Notes under the pieces: generated by a model
Databases searched by the model: none
What the model was told of the DNA's origin: nothing
The model's input: only the letters and a program-made list of their open reading frames with translations
DNA from: Leptoclinus maculatus
Lineage: Eukaryota; Chordata; Actinopteri; Perciformes; Stichaeidae
Direction: 5' to 3'
Length of the DNA stretch: 64,000 bases
Assembly (NCBI GenBank): GCA_032191485.1
Contig: JAVDOI010000006.1
Coordinates: 16,381,088-16,445,087, forward strand
Translations under genes and position numbers: made by a program
Shown: one piece after another, positions 34,368 to 47,500 of the stretch
How positions within the stretch are numbered: position 1 is the stretch's first letter
Layout of the letters: the number at the start of each line of letters is the position of its first letter

Positions 34368-34980
34368 CTTTGACTTGACTTGACTCAAGAGTGATGGTAA
34401 AGATCACTCTCAACGCTAGGCTAAGTGCTAGAAACCTCTGGCCTGAAAGAAGACTTTTTTGTCATTCGCTTTTACCATGGACTATCCTACATTTTAAATG
34501 TGTATTCTCTTGCACATGTAATGCATTTGTAATTATTACTACATAGAATGTAATAATTAGGGGCCGGAATGTAGGATGTAATCAGCTAAATGATACCTTC
34601 AACATTTGGTTGAATCCCGATTACTCTACCTTGACGAAATTACTTTGACTTGACTTGACTCAAGAGTGATGGTAAAGATCACTCTCAACGCTAGGCTAAG
34701 TGCTAGAAACCTCTGGCCTGAAAGAAGACTTTTTTGTCGTTCGCTTTTACCATGGACTATCCTACATTTTAAATGTGTATTCTCTTGCACATGTAATGCA
34801 TTTGTAATTATTACTACATAGAATGTAATAATTAGGGGCCGGAATGTAGGATGTAATCAGCTAAATGATACCTTCAACATTTGGTCTTGTCAAGTGAAGT
34901 GATACTCGGATATCAGAAGAAATAGTCAACTTTTCTATTCAACTCTCTGGGCAGATGACTTTAACTACATTTAACTACAT

Positions 34981-35365
34981 CTAAAGCCCCAGTTCCACCG
35001 AAAGCCGGACATACTACGGATGTCCCCGGAGACACTACGGATCAGATCCGGGGTCATCCGGGAGTGGAATCGTAGTGAAACCGTAGTCAGTCCGGGACGT
35101 TCCGTGATGAACCGTCGTAAAACCGTGGCCATCCGTGCTGAACCGTGGCCATCCGCGGCGTATCCGGGAAGACGAGCGGCTCGTCGGACGTACAACTAAC
35201 ATCCGGGGTGATCCGGGGACATCCAGGAATGGAGAGGGGGGCGGCGTTGATCGTAGCGCATCCGGGAAGAAACGTAGTAGGACCGGGATGAACCGTAGCA
35301 TAACCGTGTTAATCTGGGATGAAACTGGAGCTAGTTGACACCCCGGAGCACCCCGGATGGACATT
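34981..35365. repeat. GC-rich degenerate repeat with CATCCGGG / AACCGT motifs
   Basis: Short motifs such as CATCCGGG(G), AACCGTAG, AACCGTGGCCATCCG and their variants recur at irregular spacing for nearly 400 bases, directly to the right of the composite array. The composition (CG-rich) is unlike the AT-rich surroundings. No coding frame is convincing. It may be a minisatellite relic or part of an unnamed transposon. Confidence 0.6.
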
Positions 35366-36900
35366 TGAGAACTCAACTCCTTCTTTCATAATTTTTTCAA
35401 TTTAATTTATTCCTGAGATCTCAGAGGTTTTTGATTTTAATATTACATGCTTGGACACTTTTTGATGTTTGGAAATGTGAAATAGTTGTAGAATGGATCA
35501 TTATATTGTGTTCTAATTAAACCTGTTGTTGCTTTGTGTAATTCGGGGTGGATATTTATTGTCTGTGCAGCAGTCAGACGAGTGACCTATTAACCAATCT
35601 CCTCATTGAACCTAGATTAGATTTGATAATTCCCCTATTTTCTGTCTATTCTGCACTGTCTCTAAAGCGACAGCTGCATGGGGGGTTACATTTGGATTAT
35701 GTATAATAAGCATATCATTTAGTTATCGCTACTGATAATTTAACAAACATAAAAAAGAGAAGAAAAAAACATGACGTAGATAGGTTTGCAGTTTTCAAGG
35801 TGTATCTTTCAAATTGCATCTATTACACACATGAAAATAAAGTTGTGAACGCCGGCTGAATATCTATTATCAGAATCATAACTGTATTATAACTGCTACT
35901 GTGTAAAGGGAATACTGCTGTTAAAAATAACCTTATTTGTTTAAAATGTTATTGCACTTTTGTTCATATAGCAGTACTTTTAAAATAAAAGTGCGCAATA
36001 CACTACTTTTGAATTCATTATTGAATTTTGCGCTTAACAATGCGATTAATCGCATTGATACAATTTTTTAATCGTTGCCCAACACTATATAATATATTAA
36101 GAATATATTTGAAATTCAATAAATGTTTTTGAACTTTTTATTATTGTTTAATCTTATTGTTCAATTACATCAGATATGGTTAATATTTGTGGTTACACTT
36201 ATCAAAATGTGTTTTCTGTGCATGCATTACACGAACAAACTTAGTTTTTCCTTTACAACTTTATTGACTTGGAAGCTAAAAAGTACCACATCAAATTCCA
36301 AACTTTTTATTTAAAGGAGACGCGTCATACTGCCTGTATAGAATCACAAGCACCTGCTACCTGGAAGGGAATCTGATCATTTAAACCACTATAAAGGCCA
36401 ACACATTGTACAAAATGTGACCTTTGACTTTCGTGATGATAGAGCAAATTAATCAAATTTACAACGAAAGAGGAAACTAATATTGTATTTCACTAGAAAT
36501 AACCCGTTTCGAAACATTCCTTTCTCCTACAAAATTACATTCCAATATCATTAAACTGCAATTTCAATTACATTTCGAGGGACATGTTTTTTCTCTCATA
36601 TCACGGTCGCAGTTTTAAACAGCCCTCCTCCCACAGCAGTCTTCTGCTGACAGTGTTATTGGATGGGAACTTAATTTAACGAGACAGTGTCATGCTGGTG
36701 TGTCCAACATGCTAAAGAACTGGTAGTCTGTTGCATTGGTTCCCAACTCAATTCATCCTGACGGTCTGCATCCCCCTACAGCTCCAGAGATCAATCTGAG
36801 GGGTCACGAGACAGGTAACATGGTAGCAAAGAAGGAAAGAGAAACAATTAATCTTGTTTTTGCTCTTGTTTTGTGAGATTAGGGGGGAAAAAAATGAAAA
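35366..36900. other. AT-rich intergenic DNA with transposon ends
   Basis: No gene is visible. At about 36030-36090, the sequence GCGATTAATCGCATTGATAC followed by TCGTTGCCCAACACTAT resembles the terminus of a DNA element often seen in fish. The rest is AT-rich without recognisable features. Confidence 0.4.
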
Positions 36901-36904
36901 CATT

Positions 36905-36990
36905 CTAGACTCAAACTTTCTGTAACTCAATGGCAATAAAACTGAAGTCATTTTATTTGGACCACAGCATTTGACCAACATATCTTCTCA
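36905..36990 (+). pseudogene. LINE reverse transcriptase fragment
   Basis: The plus strand around 36915 encodes LNGNKTEVILFGP, the L(N/L)..KTE(V)..(L/I)(F/I)G motif near the C-terminal end of LINE reverse transcriptases (Rex1/RTE/L2-like). It is an isolated piece with stops around it. Confidence 0.55.
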
Positions 36991-37159
36991 TCTTGACCTT
37001 TGACCTCTTCTGTTTAACTATTCAGGATTTAAGTGTGACAATTAAATCAATGAGGTAGATAAATTAGGCTTAATGTTCAATAAGAATAAACCAAACATCT
37101 TTATTTTTTCAATTGTCATTTATTGCCTCGTGATCATGAACACATGCTCACTCTTCCAT

Positions 37160-37545
37160 GTAGGTATATGTTGAGTTCTTAAATGACACAAATATAACAA
37201 ATAAATACATGACGTATACAACTAATGTAAATTAACCATAAACATGAAATATCAGATGAAATAATCAGCATTAAATACATCTGTATCAATAACCTAGATC
37301 ATTAACAAAAGCACAGGTAAATATGACTAAATCTATGGTTTAAATACACGTATACTGCCATCTAGTGGTAGAAAGGTGAACACTTACTTTGCGTGTCCTT
37401 ACAGGCTACACTCTGCGTTCACTAAATCAACAGCCCAATACAGTGGACAAACAAATATCAGTGCCAACAGCAACATTTCTGTGAACACAAAAATGACTTT
37501 GATTAAATTATATCACGAACTGTATTGCATCAAACAATGCACCGA
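37160..37545 (-). repeat. Right arm of the inverted repeat
   Basis: This is the reverse complement of 25150-25525 with minor changes, for example CTGCCATCTAGTGGTAG against CTACCACTAGATGGCAG. It lies immediately upstream of the iffo2 promoter. Confidence 0.85.
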
Positions 37546-38263
37546 TTAATCAGACTATCAAAACGTACACGGACCCTTATGTTTATGCCTTCAGCCATGA
37601 CGTGGTCCTCTCGTCGCTGTCAGTGCGCGAGAGAAACGCGCGAGAGAAAAAGGGGGAGGGAGATGGGAGGGGCTGGTGTTGGTGAGAGTGCCGAGTTTAG
37701 CACATTGTAACATGATCCGCGCACACCACGGAGAGGCCGGGCTCTGCGGTCCTGCGTCCTGCCATCCCACCGCACCGCATGGAGAGACTGGATAGAGCCA
37801 TCGGGCAATGACAAAGAAAGAAGGTGGACCATCTACATCTCACGGCCGGCTATATGAACCCGCTCAGCATCAGCAGCGACTGACAAAGCAAAAGCAAAGT
37901 CAGAGATGAGGGTGACGGGAAGTCCTGCCGGTGCTTATTGTGGTCTGCGTCAAACCTCTCGCTCCTTCAGAAGATAATGCCCTCGGTGCCTCTTAAAGGA
38001 CTTTCTGGGTTTATTATTTACCTGCTGCAGTGGTCCATGTCAATACCTCGGGGTAAACATCCAGCAGGGACAGTGATGGTCACCCCGTCTCCAGCCTCTC
38101 ATTCACTCTCAGCATCTGCATTGTGAGGAGAAACACGTCCTGTGGGAGTGGGCTTGCGAAGCAATATGCACAGATAAAAAAACAACATATTTTCTTGTTG
38201 TTGCATAAAAACCAGACAGAGCCATAATTGGATTAACTGGTGGTGTTGTTGTTGTTTGCCAAC
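37546..38263 (+). promoter_or_regulatory. iffo2 promoter region and 5'UTR
   Basis: Base composition shifts to CG-rich from about 37600 (GCGCGAGAGAAACGCGCGAG and later tracts), as expected for a CpG-type promoter. The coding start is at 38264. Several upstream ATGs precede it. The transcription start cannot be placed from the sequence. Confidence 0.5.
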
Positions 38264-41200
38264 ATGAACTCTCTGTTTTTCTCCGACTCTCCGCCCGGAG
38301 CGGTCAGCAACGTCCCGACCGGGTCGGGCGCGGTGACCAGCGCCCTGCGAAACGACCTGGGCTCCAACATCCATGTGCTGAAAACCCTCAACCTGCGGTT
38401 CCGCTGCTTCCTTGCCAAAGTCCACGAGCTGGAGAGGAGAAACAAACTGCTGGAGAGCCAGCTGCAGCAAGCTCTGCTGAAAACGCAGTACCGACACCTA
38501 TACAACCGGGAAGTTGCCGTGCAGACGGACGGTCCCGATTCGCGATTGCCGGGAACCATCTGGAGTTTCACCCACGTCCGGAGGCAAGGGGAGCGCTTTG
38601 AGACCCTGCGCGGGCCCGGGGTGACGTGGTCGCATCCGGACGGAGTTGGGGTCCAAATAGACACCATCACCCCAGAGCTGAGGGCTCTGTATAACGTGTT
38701 GGCCAAAGTCAAGCGGGAGAGGGACGAGTATAGGAGAAAGTGAGTAAAGGCTGATGTTAAACTAGTGTGCATGTGTTGATACTTTCTCCAGAAAGCTGGC
38801 AATTTATGTCAGTCTTTATGCCTGGATTCATCCTAATTTACTTTACTATATATGGTCGTTTGCAGGGGAGTAGCAATGAATTAAAGGTCCTGAACGAATG
38901 TTGCTGTGGGCCCCCTATTCATATCTGGGCCCTTATCATCATAGGAGCTTCACAAAAATAAGAATGAAAGTGAAAATCAGTGCAAAATCTAGACTATCAC
39001 GTTAAGCCTGTGGGAGTTTTACAGCAGGAATATTCAAGTAATTTCTCGTCAAGCCTACATCATGGTCCACACTGCAGTCACTCAACTGCCAGAAGTGCAA
39101 GGCTTGACTAATTGAAGATGTAACCGTTTATAAGCTGAGACGTTGCTAACGTGGTGCTACATTTAATCAAGACAGATAATCAATATTGCTCTTTAAGATA
39201 GACTCTGGTTTTTTTGCACGTTAAATTGTTCACATTCGAGCTGAAAAGATAAGTCGACTGACAGAAAATGAATCGGCAACTATTCTGATAATCAATGTAT
39301 ATTTAAAATCATTTTTTTTAAACAAAAATGTTCTCCAATGTGATGATTCACTGCTTTTCACTGATTCCTCTTTGGGTTGATGGACTGTTGGTTTGACAAA
39401 AATCATGGGACATGTGAAGACGTCTCCTTGGGCTGCAGGGAAGCCGTGATGGGCATTTTTTCACAGATTATGACATTTTATAGACCAAACAATTAAGTAT
39501 AGGTCAATTAGGTTGCAGAATCGATCAACTCTCAGAAAGATATCTGAGTAGGTTGAGAGATTTAAGCTGCTTTCATCTACCAATCACAATGTGACTTCTT
39601 ACTTCTCAGTGTGACTTTTTGCTTCCCATGTGGGTGTGGTTCTCCAGTGTCACCAGACACTCATCTGACAGTAAAGTGGGCAGATGACAGACATCACAGT
39701 GATGGAGTTACACTTGAGGTAGTATTTCACATGAAGGATGTCAGAGCTGAGCTCAGCATTTTAACAAAGATGTTTATCGTGAATTGAACTGATCCTGTTT
39801 CTCACAGTCTTCTGAGGAAATTACTTTGCTTGGCTCACTCTCCACCAATTGTTCTTCTTTAGACACATTAATTGTGTTTCCTTGAGGACTGACTGCAGCG
39901 TCCCCGGCTGACCCACGTCACTGCTGGTCTGCTTGGCTTGGCTACTGGGGGGGGGGGGAGACATGCCAAGCAACCACCTGCCTCTGTTTGCTGCCATGAT
40001 TCAAGCCGAGAGGCATTTTAACAGGCCTCTGTCTGCCGGGTGAGGTCGGCGATGACGAAGGCCGACTTCCCTGTGAGTGCACTGACTCAGTGACACAGAA
40101 TGTGTGTGCTCTCCCACTCCTCTGAACTGGATATCCTGTCCAGTCATTCTCTGTAACACTAGCATATCCTTTTTAGTGCATTTCTGCTTGAGAAGATGGA
40201 CGGCAGCGTCTGGGACGCCAGCCAAATTAAAAACTGCTGCAGCCGAAGTCAAAAATGTTGGATCTCCTTTGGCAAAAATGGGAGCTGCTGACTTTATAAG
40301 TCATTGAAACAGCCGTCTCAGTTGCTTTTTAATTTGGGTTTTAGCAAAATACAAAAAGCTACAGCCCTTTGCACATTCACTCATGAAACCTATATTATGC
40401 CTCAAAATAGTGGCAGTTGAGTTGTTGGTAGACTGGTTTTCTACACGTTTTATTCATTGGCATAGGTTTTTTGGGTGATATGTGTGTTTACATTTATCTA
40501 TAATGACACTCACAAGTACTTAAGTGTCAAACATGTTCTTCATATTCACTTTACGCCCTGAAAAGTGAGGAGCAAGGCACATTGTTAGCCTCTTTTTATC
40601 GCCCAGTAATCATGATAAGCAATCTCTTTCCTTTCCTTTTCCTCTCACGTTTCTTCTCTGCTCTATGCTTAATAATTACATCACTGCTGAGCTCACCTCC
40701 CAGTTGTTTTCTCTCCGTCTCCCAGTCTAAATCCTCTTTACTACGTCACGTTTCAGCATTCAATCCCCGAGCCCCGTCCTGCCATGCCTTTTCTGTTCTG
40801 TGCTCTTTGTGTTCGGCCATTCCTTCGCCCTTCACGCCACCCCTCTACAGCCCCTCCACCCTTCCTCTCCTCTCTGTATCGTACAGACTGCTTTGTAAGG
40901 CATCCTTGATCCCGACGGAGCCCCCCCCCCCCCCTGTGCTCCCACACTGCCCCAGTGATGTATTAAAGCTTTACGAGCGTAGACACACAGAAGGAGATGG
41001 ATGTCCAGCTGGTCCATATCTGATTTGGTCACTTGTATTCATACCACATAATATAACAGAAAAAGGACAATTAAGAGGCACAATAAGGACTATAAATGTG
41101 AAAGAACAGGAGCCAGGATGACAACGGTGTTCTTACATATTAGTGTCATTTAAGAAAGTACTTCAGAACTAGTGTATCAACTTTTATTAAATCTAATCTC

Positions 41201-41669
41201 AGACAAAAGTTACAAAATCCTATTTGATTACGTTTGACAGATTCATTGTTTTTATTTGGTTACGTTGTTTTTTTTGTAACTTTTTGATTTGTCTTAAAAT
41301 TGGAAAAAGTGCAATTTTTGTCATATCGAGAAATATGCAGATTCGGATTGAATTATATTGTCACAAAATAGTTCAACGGTTTGAGCATGCTGTTGATTTC
41401 CATTCATATATTTCCTCAACTATCTACAGGTAATAGCAGGTTTTCTGAGCAGAAAAGTTAATCTCCCCAAAAACCTTTATTGACCCTCATAATATTTTCA
41501 CATCAGATACTCTCCATTATACAACATCCTCATGGTAAGAGAACAGTCCTGTTCTTTCACAGCTACTGGATGTATTTGTGGGACCTTGAAAAGCTCTTTA
41601 AACGATTTAGTCCACATTCTTAACTCATTTATCCGATTTTTTTAACATCTAATGCGAACGTGTGCTGGA

Positions 41670-41763
<94 letters not shown>

Positions 41764-43207
41764 AGACACACACACACACACACCCTCTCTCTGTCTCTCA
41801 CACGTACACATACATTTGTCCAAGCATGGACCGCATAAATCAGACAGCCAGCTTATATGAGTTTCCACTCAGTGGCACAGTGTCTGGACTGTGGGGTCAC
41901 ATACCTCTCACACTGACAAACGACCGAGCAAAGGAAAATGGGTAAGGTTCGATGCCAGTGCCCTCATAAACACTGTTTTTATCTCTTTGTTTTGCATCAC
42001 TGTGAAATTTATCACTTGGGGGTTACTGAGTCTCTGCCAGTAATTGCCACTAGCATGCGATTGTGCTCAAAATGCCGTGAAAACAGGACGGGACACTGAC
42101 CAACATATTTGACAGTCGACAACAAATATGTCAAGTAAGGCAGAACTGTGTTCTGCCTGTGACAGCTACCTTTCTGTCGCCAACAAGGCAAAGTGCACAT
42201 TTGTTTAGTATTTACATGTTATGCTGTTGGTGCAAAGATATTGCAGCTTTATCTATTATGCAGATGACTGCACAGACTAAAGTTATACTGTACTTGTGAT
42301 GATATGCTAAAACATTTTCAAAGAGCTGTATGAATAAAGATACAGGTAGTTATTTGCTTATTCCAAAGAACACAGATCATAGGATACTATTGACTAGTTT
42401 ACATGCATTTCTGGGGAATAGAGGTGCTGTGAGAGGCAGCTATGGAGATGATGATTGCACAAACAGGCAAAAATAAAGCGATTCAGACAGCAGGGTGATT
42501 CACATTATTATACAATTTTTAAGGTGCAATGCAGTGTTTTAGACATACTGTAGTGCTATAGGACACATCAGTTACAAGCTCTGCCTCAGTTGAGACTTGA
42601 ACCAGAGACCAGTGTTGTGGCCTCTCCTAATTGGTTGTTTATTCCGTCAGTGAATGGAGGCCAGACAACTGTCCTCCTAGATCACAATGTGGGCGATACA
42701 GGACGTATAGAGAAAAGTCTCTGGGCCTCCTGGGCATGAATAATTCACGTACAGCTGAATTTAGCTGTGTGTGGGTCAATACAATGAGGATTCACCGAAG
42801 ACGCCTTTCCTTAGGCTTTGATCTTTCTTCCTGTGATTAAGAGCAGTAAAAGGCAGAGCTGAGCATCTATTTTGAACGTAGGATTCACGGTTGTTGGTAC
42901 TAAAGAAGTGACTAATTTCAGGGCGAGGTAGACTTTGATTTCCGAAGCTGAAGGCTGCATTGTGTCTCAAATATATCATATTTCTCCACAAAGAGTGCCA
43001 CGCTGATGAGCTCTTCAGCCTGTCTCTGTCTGTCTGGTGCTGACCTGCTCTGCGAATAATCCAGGCCGTCTATTCAGGAGAGGGATTTTCTCTAAGCCGT
43101 CACCTAGCACAGAGGCTCCAAACTTCAGCCAGCCCTGCACCATATCCTGGCACGCAGCCGCCTCTCTGAACTGGGCCTCTCGAAGTGGGAGACTCCCTGC
43201 TGCTGAG

Positions 43208-43239
<32 letters not shown>

Positions 43240-44511
43240 CTCAGTTCACTAAGGCCATTGAGTTCAGGATTAGAGCCTATATTGTTTCTCTATTACTCCT
43301 TCTTCCTGTCTGTGTTTGCTTAAGCTCACAACATGCCTTTGCAGTCTCTAGTATTGTAGGTCATCTTTGTTGTTTAGACAAAGTATTCATTTTGTAGATA
43401 GCATCATCGTTACAAACCTGGACTGTTGCAAGTGGAAACATTTAAGGATGTATCTTATTCCTCTGGGCCATATACCTCCACTGTTGTCCAAGAACGTGAA
43501 GGAGCCACACTGTTGCACCGTTATTTCATTACGGTGAACATGGCCACCGTAGTTTATTTTAAGTGAATCCCACATTAACTGTCCTGCTGCTGTAAAGAGC
43601 AGTGGTTACCAACGTGGGGGTCAGGAAGGGTCAAGGGGTGGCAAGCTAAACCAGAGGGTCCCTGAGCTGATTAATGAGTTATGAGCAAAGAAAAAACAAA
43701 TCACATTTCTGCAACACAAAATGCACAAATTATTTCTGGCTTTACGAAAATATTTGTAATTTTTTTCTAGTGAAATAGTAAATGGATGTGTAGGTGTTGT
43801 TTGGCAATAAAACACTACAAGTCAAAAAGGTTGAGGACAAATGCACCAGAGCACCAAATGTGTATTAATCCACGGCTGAAAATAGTCCCCAACATGTGCA
43901 CTACTTACCTCTTTTTGAGTAAAAACTACAGTGCCCTCCTGCTTTAGTAAATTATTGAGGGTTATTTTAATTAAAAATCTATACATTTATGACATGATTT
44001 TAAGCATTTACATTTTTCAGAAAATCTGGGTGAAACCATGATGGTAGTGTGTTTCCCCATCTGCTTCGTTGCACCTTTGTTCTCTATGTACTTGTGTCTG
44101 CTGTGCTGTGCAGCCGTTGTTGATTATTCATGGGTATCGATACAGCTGAGAGCAGTGGCGCATTGCCATATTTAAAAGTGCAGGAATGCACCTGTCTTTT
44201 GTAAGCACTGACTAGGGGAGAGTGTGCTGTACTGTAGGTTTGGTTGGTGGATTGTTTTGGAAAAGCCGCTGCTACACCTTGCTGCAGTTATGGCCTGAGG
44301 CAAAGCAGGAGCTGTACAGTTGGATAGGTCAAAGTAAATTTCACTGCTAAGTCCATAATCGTCAGACGTAATCCTTATTTACACAGTCATATTATAACCA
44401 TTCTGTTCAGACCTGCTCAGTTTGAATAGCTTTTGCACCTTTTCTTGAGGCCTGGATGTGCTGGCACAGCAGCCTGACTTAATAACTGTTATATTTCAAA
44501 AGCTTATTCCA

Positions 44512-44564
<53 letters not shown>

Positions 44565-47500
44565 CACAGAGCAATATATAATGTGCCAGATGGAGAGATT
44601 GTGTGCGAGTGTCTTGACGTGGTCTTAAATCTACCTCTCGTGTACTCGACCTCAAGGTAGACCAGATGTGTCTCTCCTCAGAGCTCCTTGGAAATCTTAA
44701 TGTAGTGAAAGTGCTTTAACCTCCCGTGGCAGTGTTTTCATAACAGCTCTTACAGAAGCAAAGCATGTTTTTATGCTAAAGACACAATCTGTAAATCTAT
44801 ATATAAACAAAGTTGCTGTGCGAACACAGGATTGTAGTTTACCGGTAGCCAACACTACCAACATTATGAACAAGTCTTTTTAAACACACACTAACAGGTT
44901 TGAAATGTTTTCTGATACTGAGAGGTTTGTTTATCTCACTAACATACGGAATGCCTATATTTCATCTATATGTCAAAGAGTAACCCACATATATAATTGA
45001 TATAGGTAAACTTTTATAATTTGTATCACACATTGTCTGTATCGGTTTAGGCCTTCTTAACTGAACACGCCAATAGCTTTTTTTTTCCATCTTCACGTCC
45101 TTCAAAGCTTTGATTTTCCTTTTCATTTAAGCAGAAGAAACATAAGAAATGCTGTACAGTAAGGGTATCAAAATCTAATGTTGGTTGCTAGCCCGGTTGG
45201 CTTATTTATTTTTTATAATAAATTGGAAGCTGAGAAACATATCATTCCCTCTCCTCTCCTAAGTACCCACTTACTCCAGTAATGTCATGACAGTGTAATC
45301 CTCGAGAACAGCGTCATCCTTACAGCTGACAGTTTGCAGTTAAAGTCAACAAGAAAAACATAATCAATTGTCCACCTTAACCGACATTTTGGTGTGAGGT
45401 GGTAAATTACCTGTTGGTCTGAAGGTGTTTGTATCTTTTATTTAGACTGCAACAGTCTAAAGTGCAAGGTGCCGTTTTCAGATGTCTTGTTTTGTCCAAC
45501 CAACAGTCCGGAACTCAAATATATTCAATTCACAATCATGAAAGAGCAAATATACAGCAAATGTGCACATTTGAGTGGCTGGCCCATGAGAATTTGATGA
45601 GTCAAAACAATTAATCGCCTAGATGATTAATTGCCTGTAATTGGCTGTGATTCAGGGGGAAAAGTGGGTCCAATCCGTGAATCGCAGGGCTGGTTCCCTG
45701 AACCCTGAAGGACAGTGTCTTGCATGGTAGCTCACTGCTCAGTGTTGTGAGTGTGGATGAATGGTGGATGAGAGCCACATTGTAAAGCACCTGGGATAAA
45801 GGCACTATATACAGTCTATTTACCAAAAACAAATCCAGTCTAAACATGCGGGGGATGTTATGAAACTGGATTTGGCCTCCAGGCCGGTAGTTTCGGTTCA
45901 ATGTACGAGATTAATTGAAACATAATTGTGGTCAAGAAAACAGATTTCCTCTGAATAGGGCGGTTGCAGTTTCATAGTGACTGCTGGGGTTCATCCTACA
46001 GGTGTGTGTACCCAGAGGTACAAAAGACATTTGACTAGCTTGTGATGTCTCATAGCTCCATTATGTCTCACATAATTTGACTGACCACACCCTGACTGTT
46101 GAGGATTTGTGCCAGAAGTGAATATCTTCATCTTCCTTTCTTCTTTAATGTCACTCCCAGTGCAGCTCCACCCTGACATGGCCCGGGCATGCCGGCCGTT
46201 GTTTGCGCTCTTTTTCTTGTGCACTTACAAGGAATCTCACAAATCCATGTCATTATTTGTCAACCAGAACAACCAACTCAAAGCCCCTGCATCGTAGGTT
46301 CGTTAAGAACTCGTTAGTGACGCGTTATGTCTTTAGTGTTTATGTGCAGTTAAATGTCTTATACTTGTAACGTATGTTGAGTCAACAGCCAGGGGCTCAG
46401 AGCTATTATGATGGCACTAAAATATGGAATGCAATAAATTAAATCAGGGGGAAAATAACTACTCAACAGCACAGTTGTTTGCTTTGTAGGATGTGGGGTG
46501 GGGTCGGTTTGCAGAGAAGACTGCAGGGAAAACTGATTTTCTGTCACAACGCTTTCTCACCACCCCACCCTCCACCGCTGCAGACGACATTAATAAACAA
46601 TGGGTGAAAATACAGTTTTTCCTTGCGAGAAAACAAAGCAATATTATCAATAATAAATTTAATCAGTCACAAAATTGTTATAAAATCTCACTTTCCTGGT
46701 GTGAGTCATTCTTAGTTAGTAAGAAACCCTTTTTGACAGAAAATCTTTTGGCTTGTTCTACCAGCAAAGACATTTAACTGTCATTCATTATAAACCATTA
46801 CGTTGTTCTTGGTTTCACAGACAGGCAACACCTTTGTATGTCCATACAAAGATTTATCAGTAATTATTGTCATTATAAACACTTACATAAGTTCCTTGGA
46901 AAGCAATTATCCTTTTTTTTTCAGGTTGAACTTAGTTTATACCTATTGGTCTGAAACTGGTGGTAATTACACGTGAACAACATCAATGTGTTCGTCTCTC
47001 ATCAAAAGGATTTACAGTTAACCTTAGATCAACATCCCTCAGGCCAGAGAAAAGAGGGCTAGGACAGGCTTTGTGAGTTAAGCAATTAGATAATGCAGAT
47101 GCACAGGGACAACAAGTCAAGCTCACACGCATTTTGTTGGGAAAAGTCGGTGTAGCAATGTTGTGGGGCGGAGGATTAGACACGCTACAACATTGGCTTC
47201 CAATTATCTGTCAATCCATCAGTTTTGATGGATTGATGGAGTATCCACTGTTGTTGCACCAAACCCTCTATTCAGATTTATGCTTTGATCAGTGTAAAAA
47301 AGAGTTCGTTATAGTCTCACCTTGTTCCAAAGTACGTCAGGAACATGATTTGTGTCTGTGACGCTTTTTTGATGTTGTGTTGTTGTGTCGCAGCTAGTCG
47401 ACGTTGTAAACGAGTTTATTCTGTCTGAACTTGCTTCTCAGAGCTCCTGCAGTGTTGAAACGTTCCATCTAGTGAGGATTTACAGTAATGATGCATTTAC

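Larger units (their letters stand above)
29255..34975. repeat. Composite tandem array: seven cores, four with GC-rich minisatellites
   Basis: The flanks carry the same sequence (TTCAACAGTTGGTCAGG...TCGGATATCAGAAGAAATAG at 29262-29335 and its match at 34872-34950), like the ends of one mobile element. Between them lie seven tandem copies of a ~275-bp AT-rich core starting TGAATCCCGATTACTCTACC: 29478, 29753, 31129, 32220, 32495, 33361 and 34611. Copies 1, 4 and 7 are plain. Copies 2, 3, 5 and 6 contain a GC-rich minisatellite after CTTTTTTGTC, followed by a second copy of about 100 bases of core (from CTTTGACTTGACTTGACTC). Each core includes GGGGCCGGAATGTAGGATGT, which resembles a purine tract plus LTR start (TGTAGGA), so the core may derive from an LTR. 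Confidence 0.85.

Noticed and set aside
40582..41121. 179-residue plus-strand frame in iffo2 intron 1
   Set aside because: Composition is dominated by pyrimidine tracts (Ser/Pro/Leu/Phe); it contains a 14-C homopolymer and has no recognisable domain.
41629..41945. Long CVCVCV / HTHTHT reading frames
   Set aside because: Translation of a CA microsatellite; no gene context.
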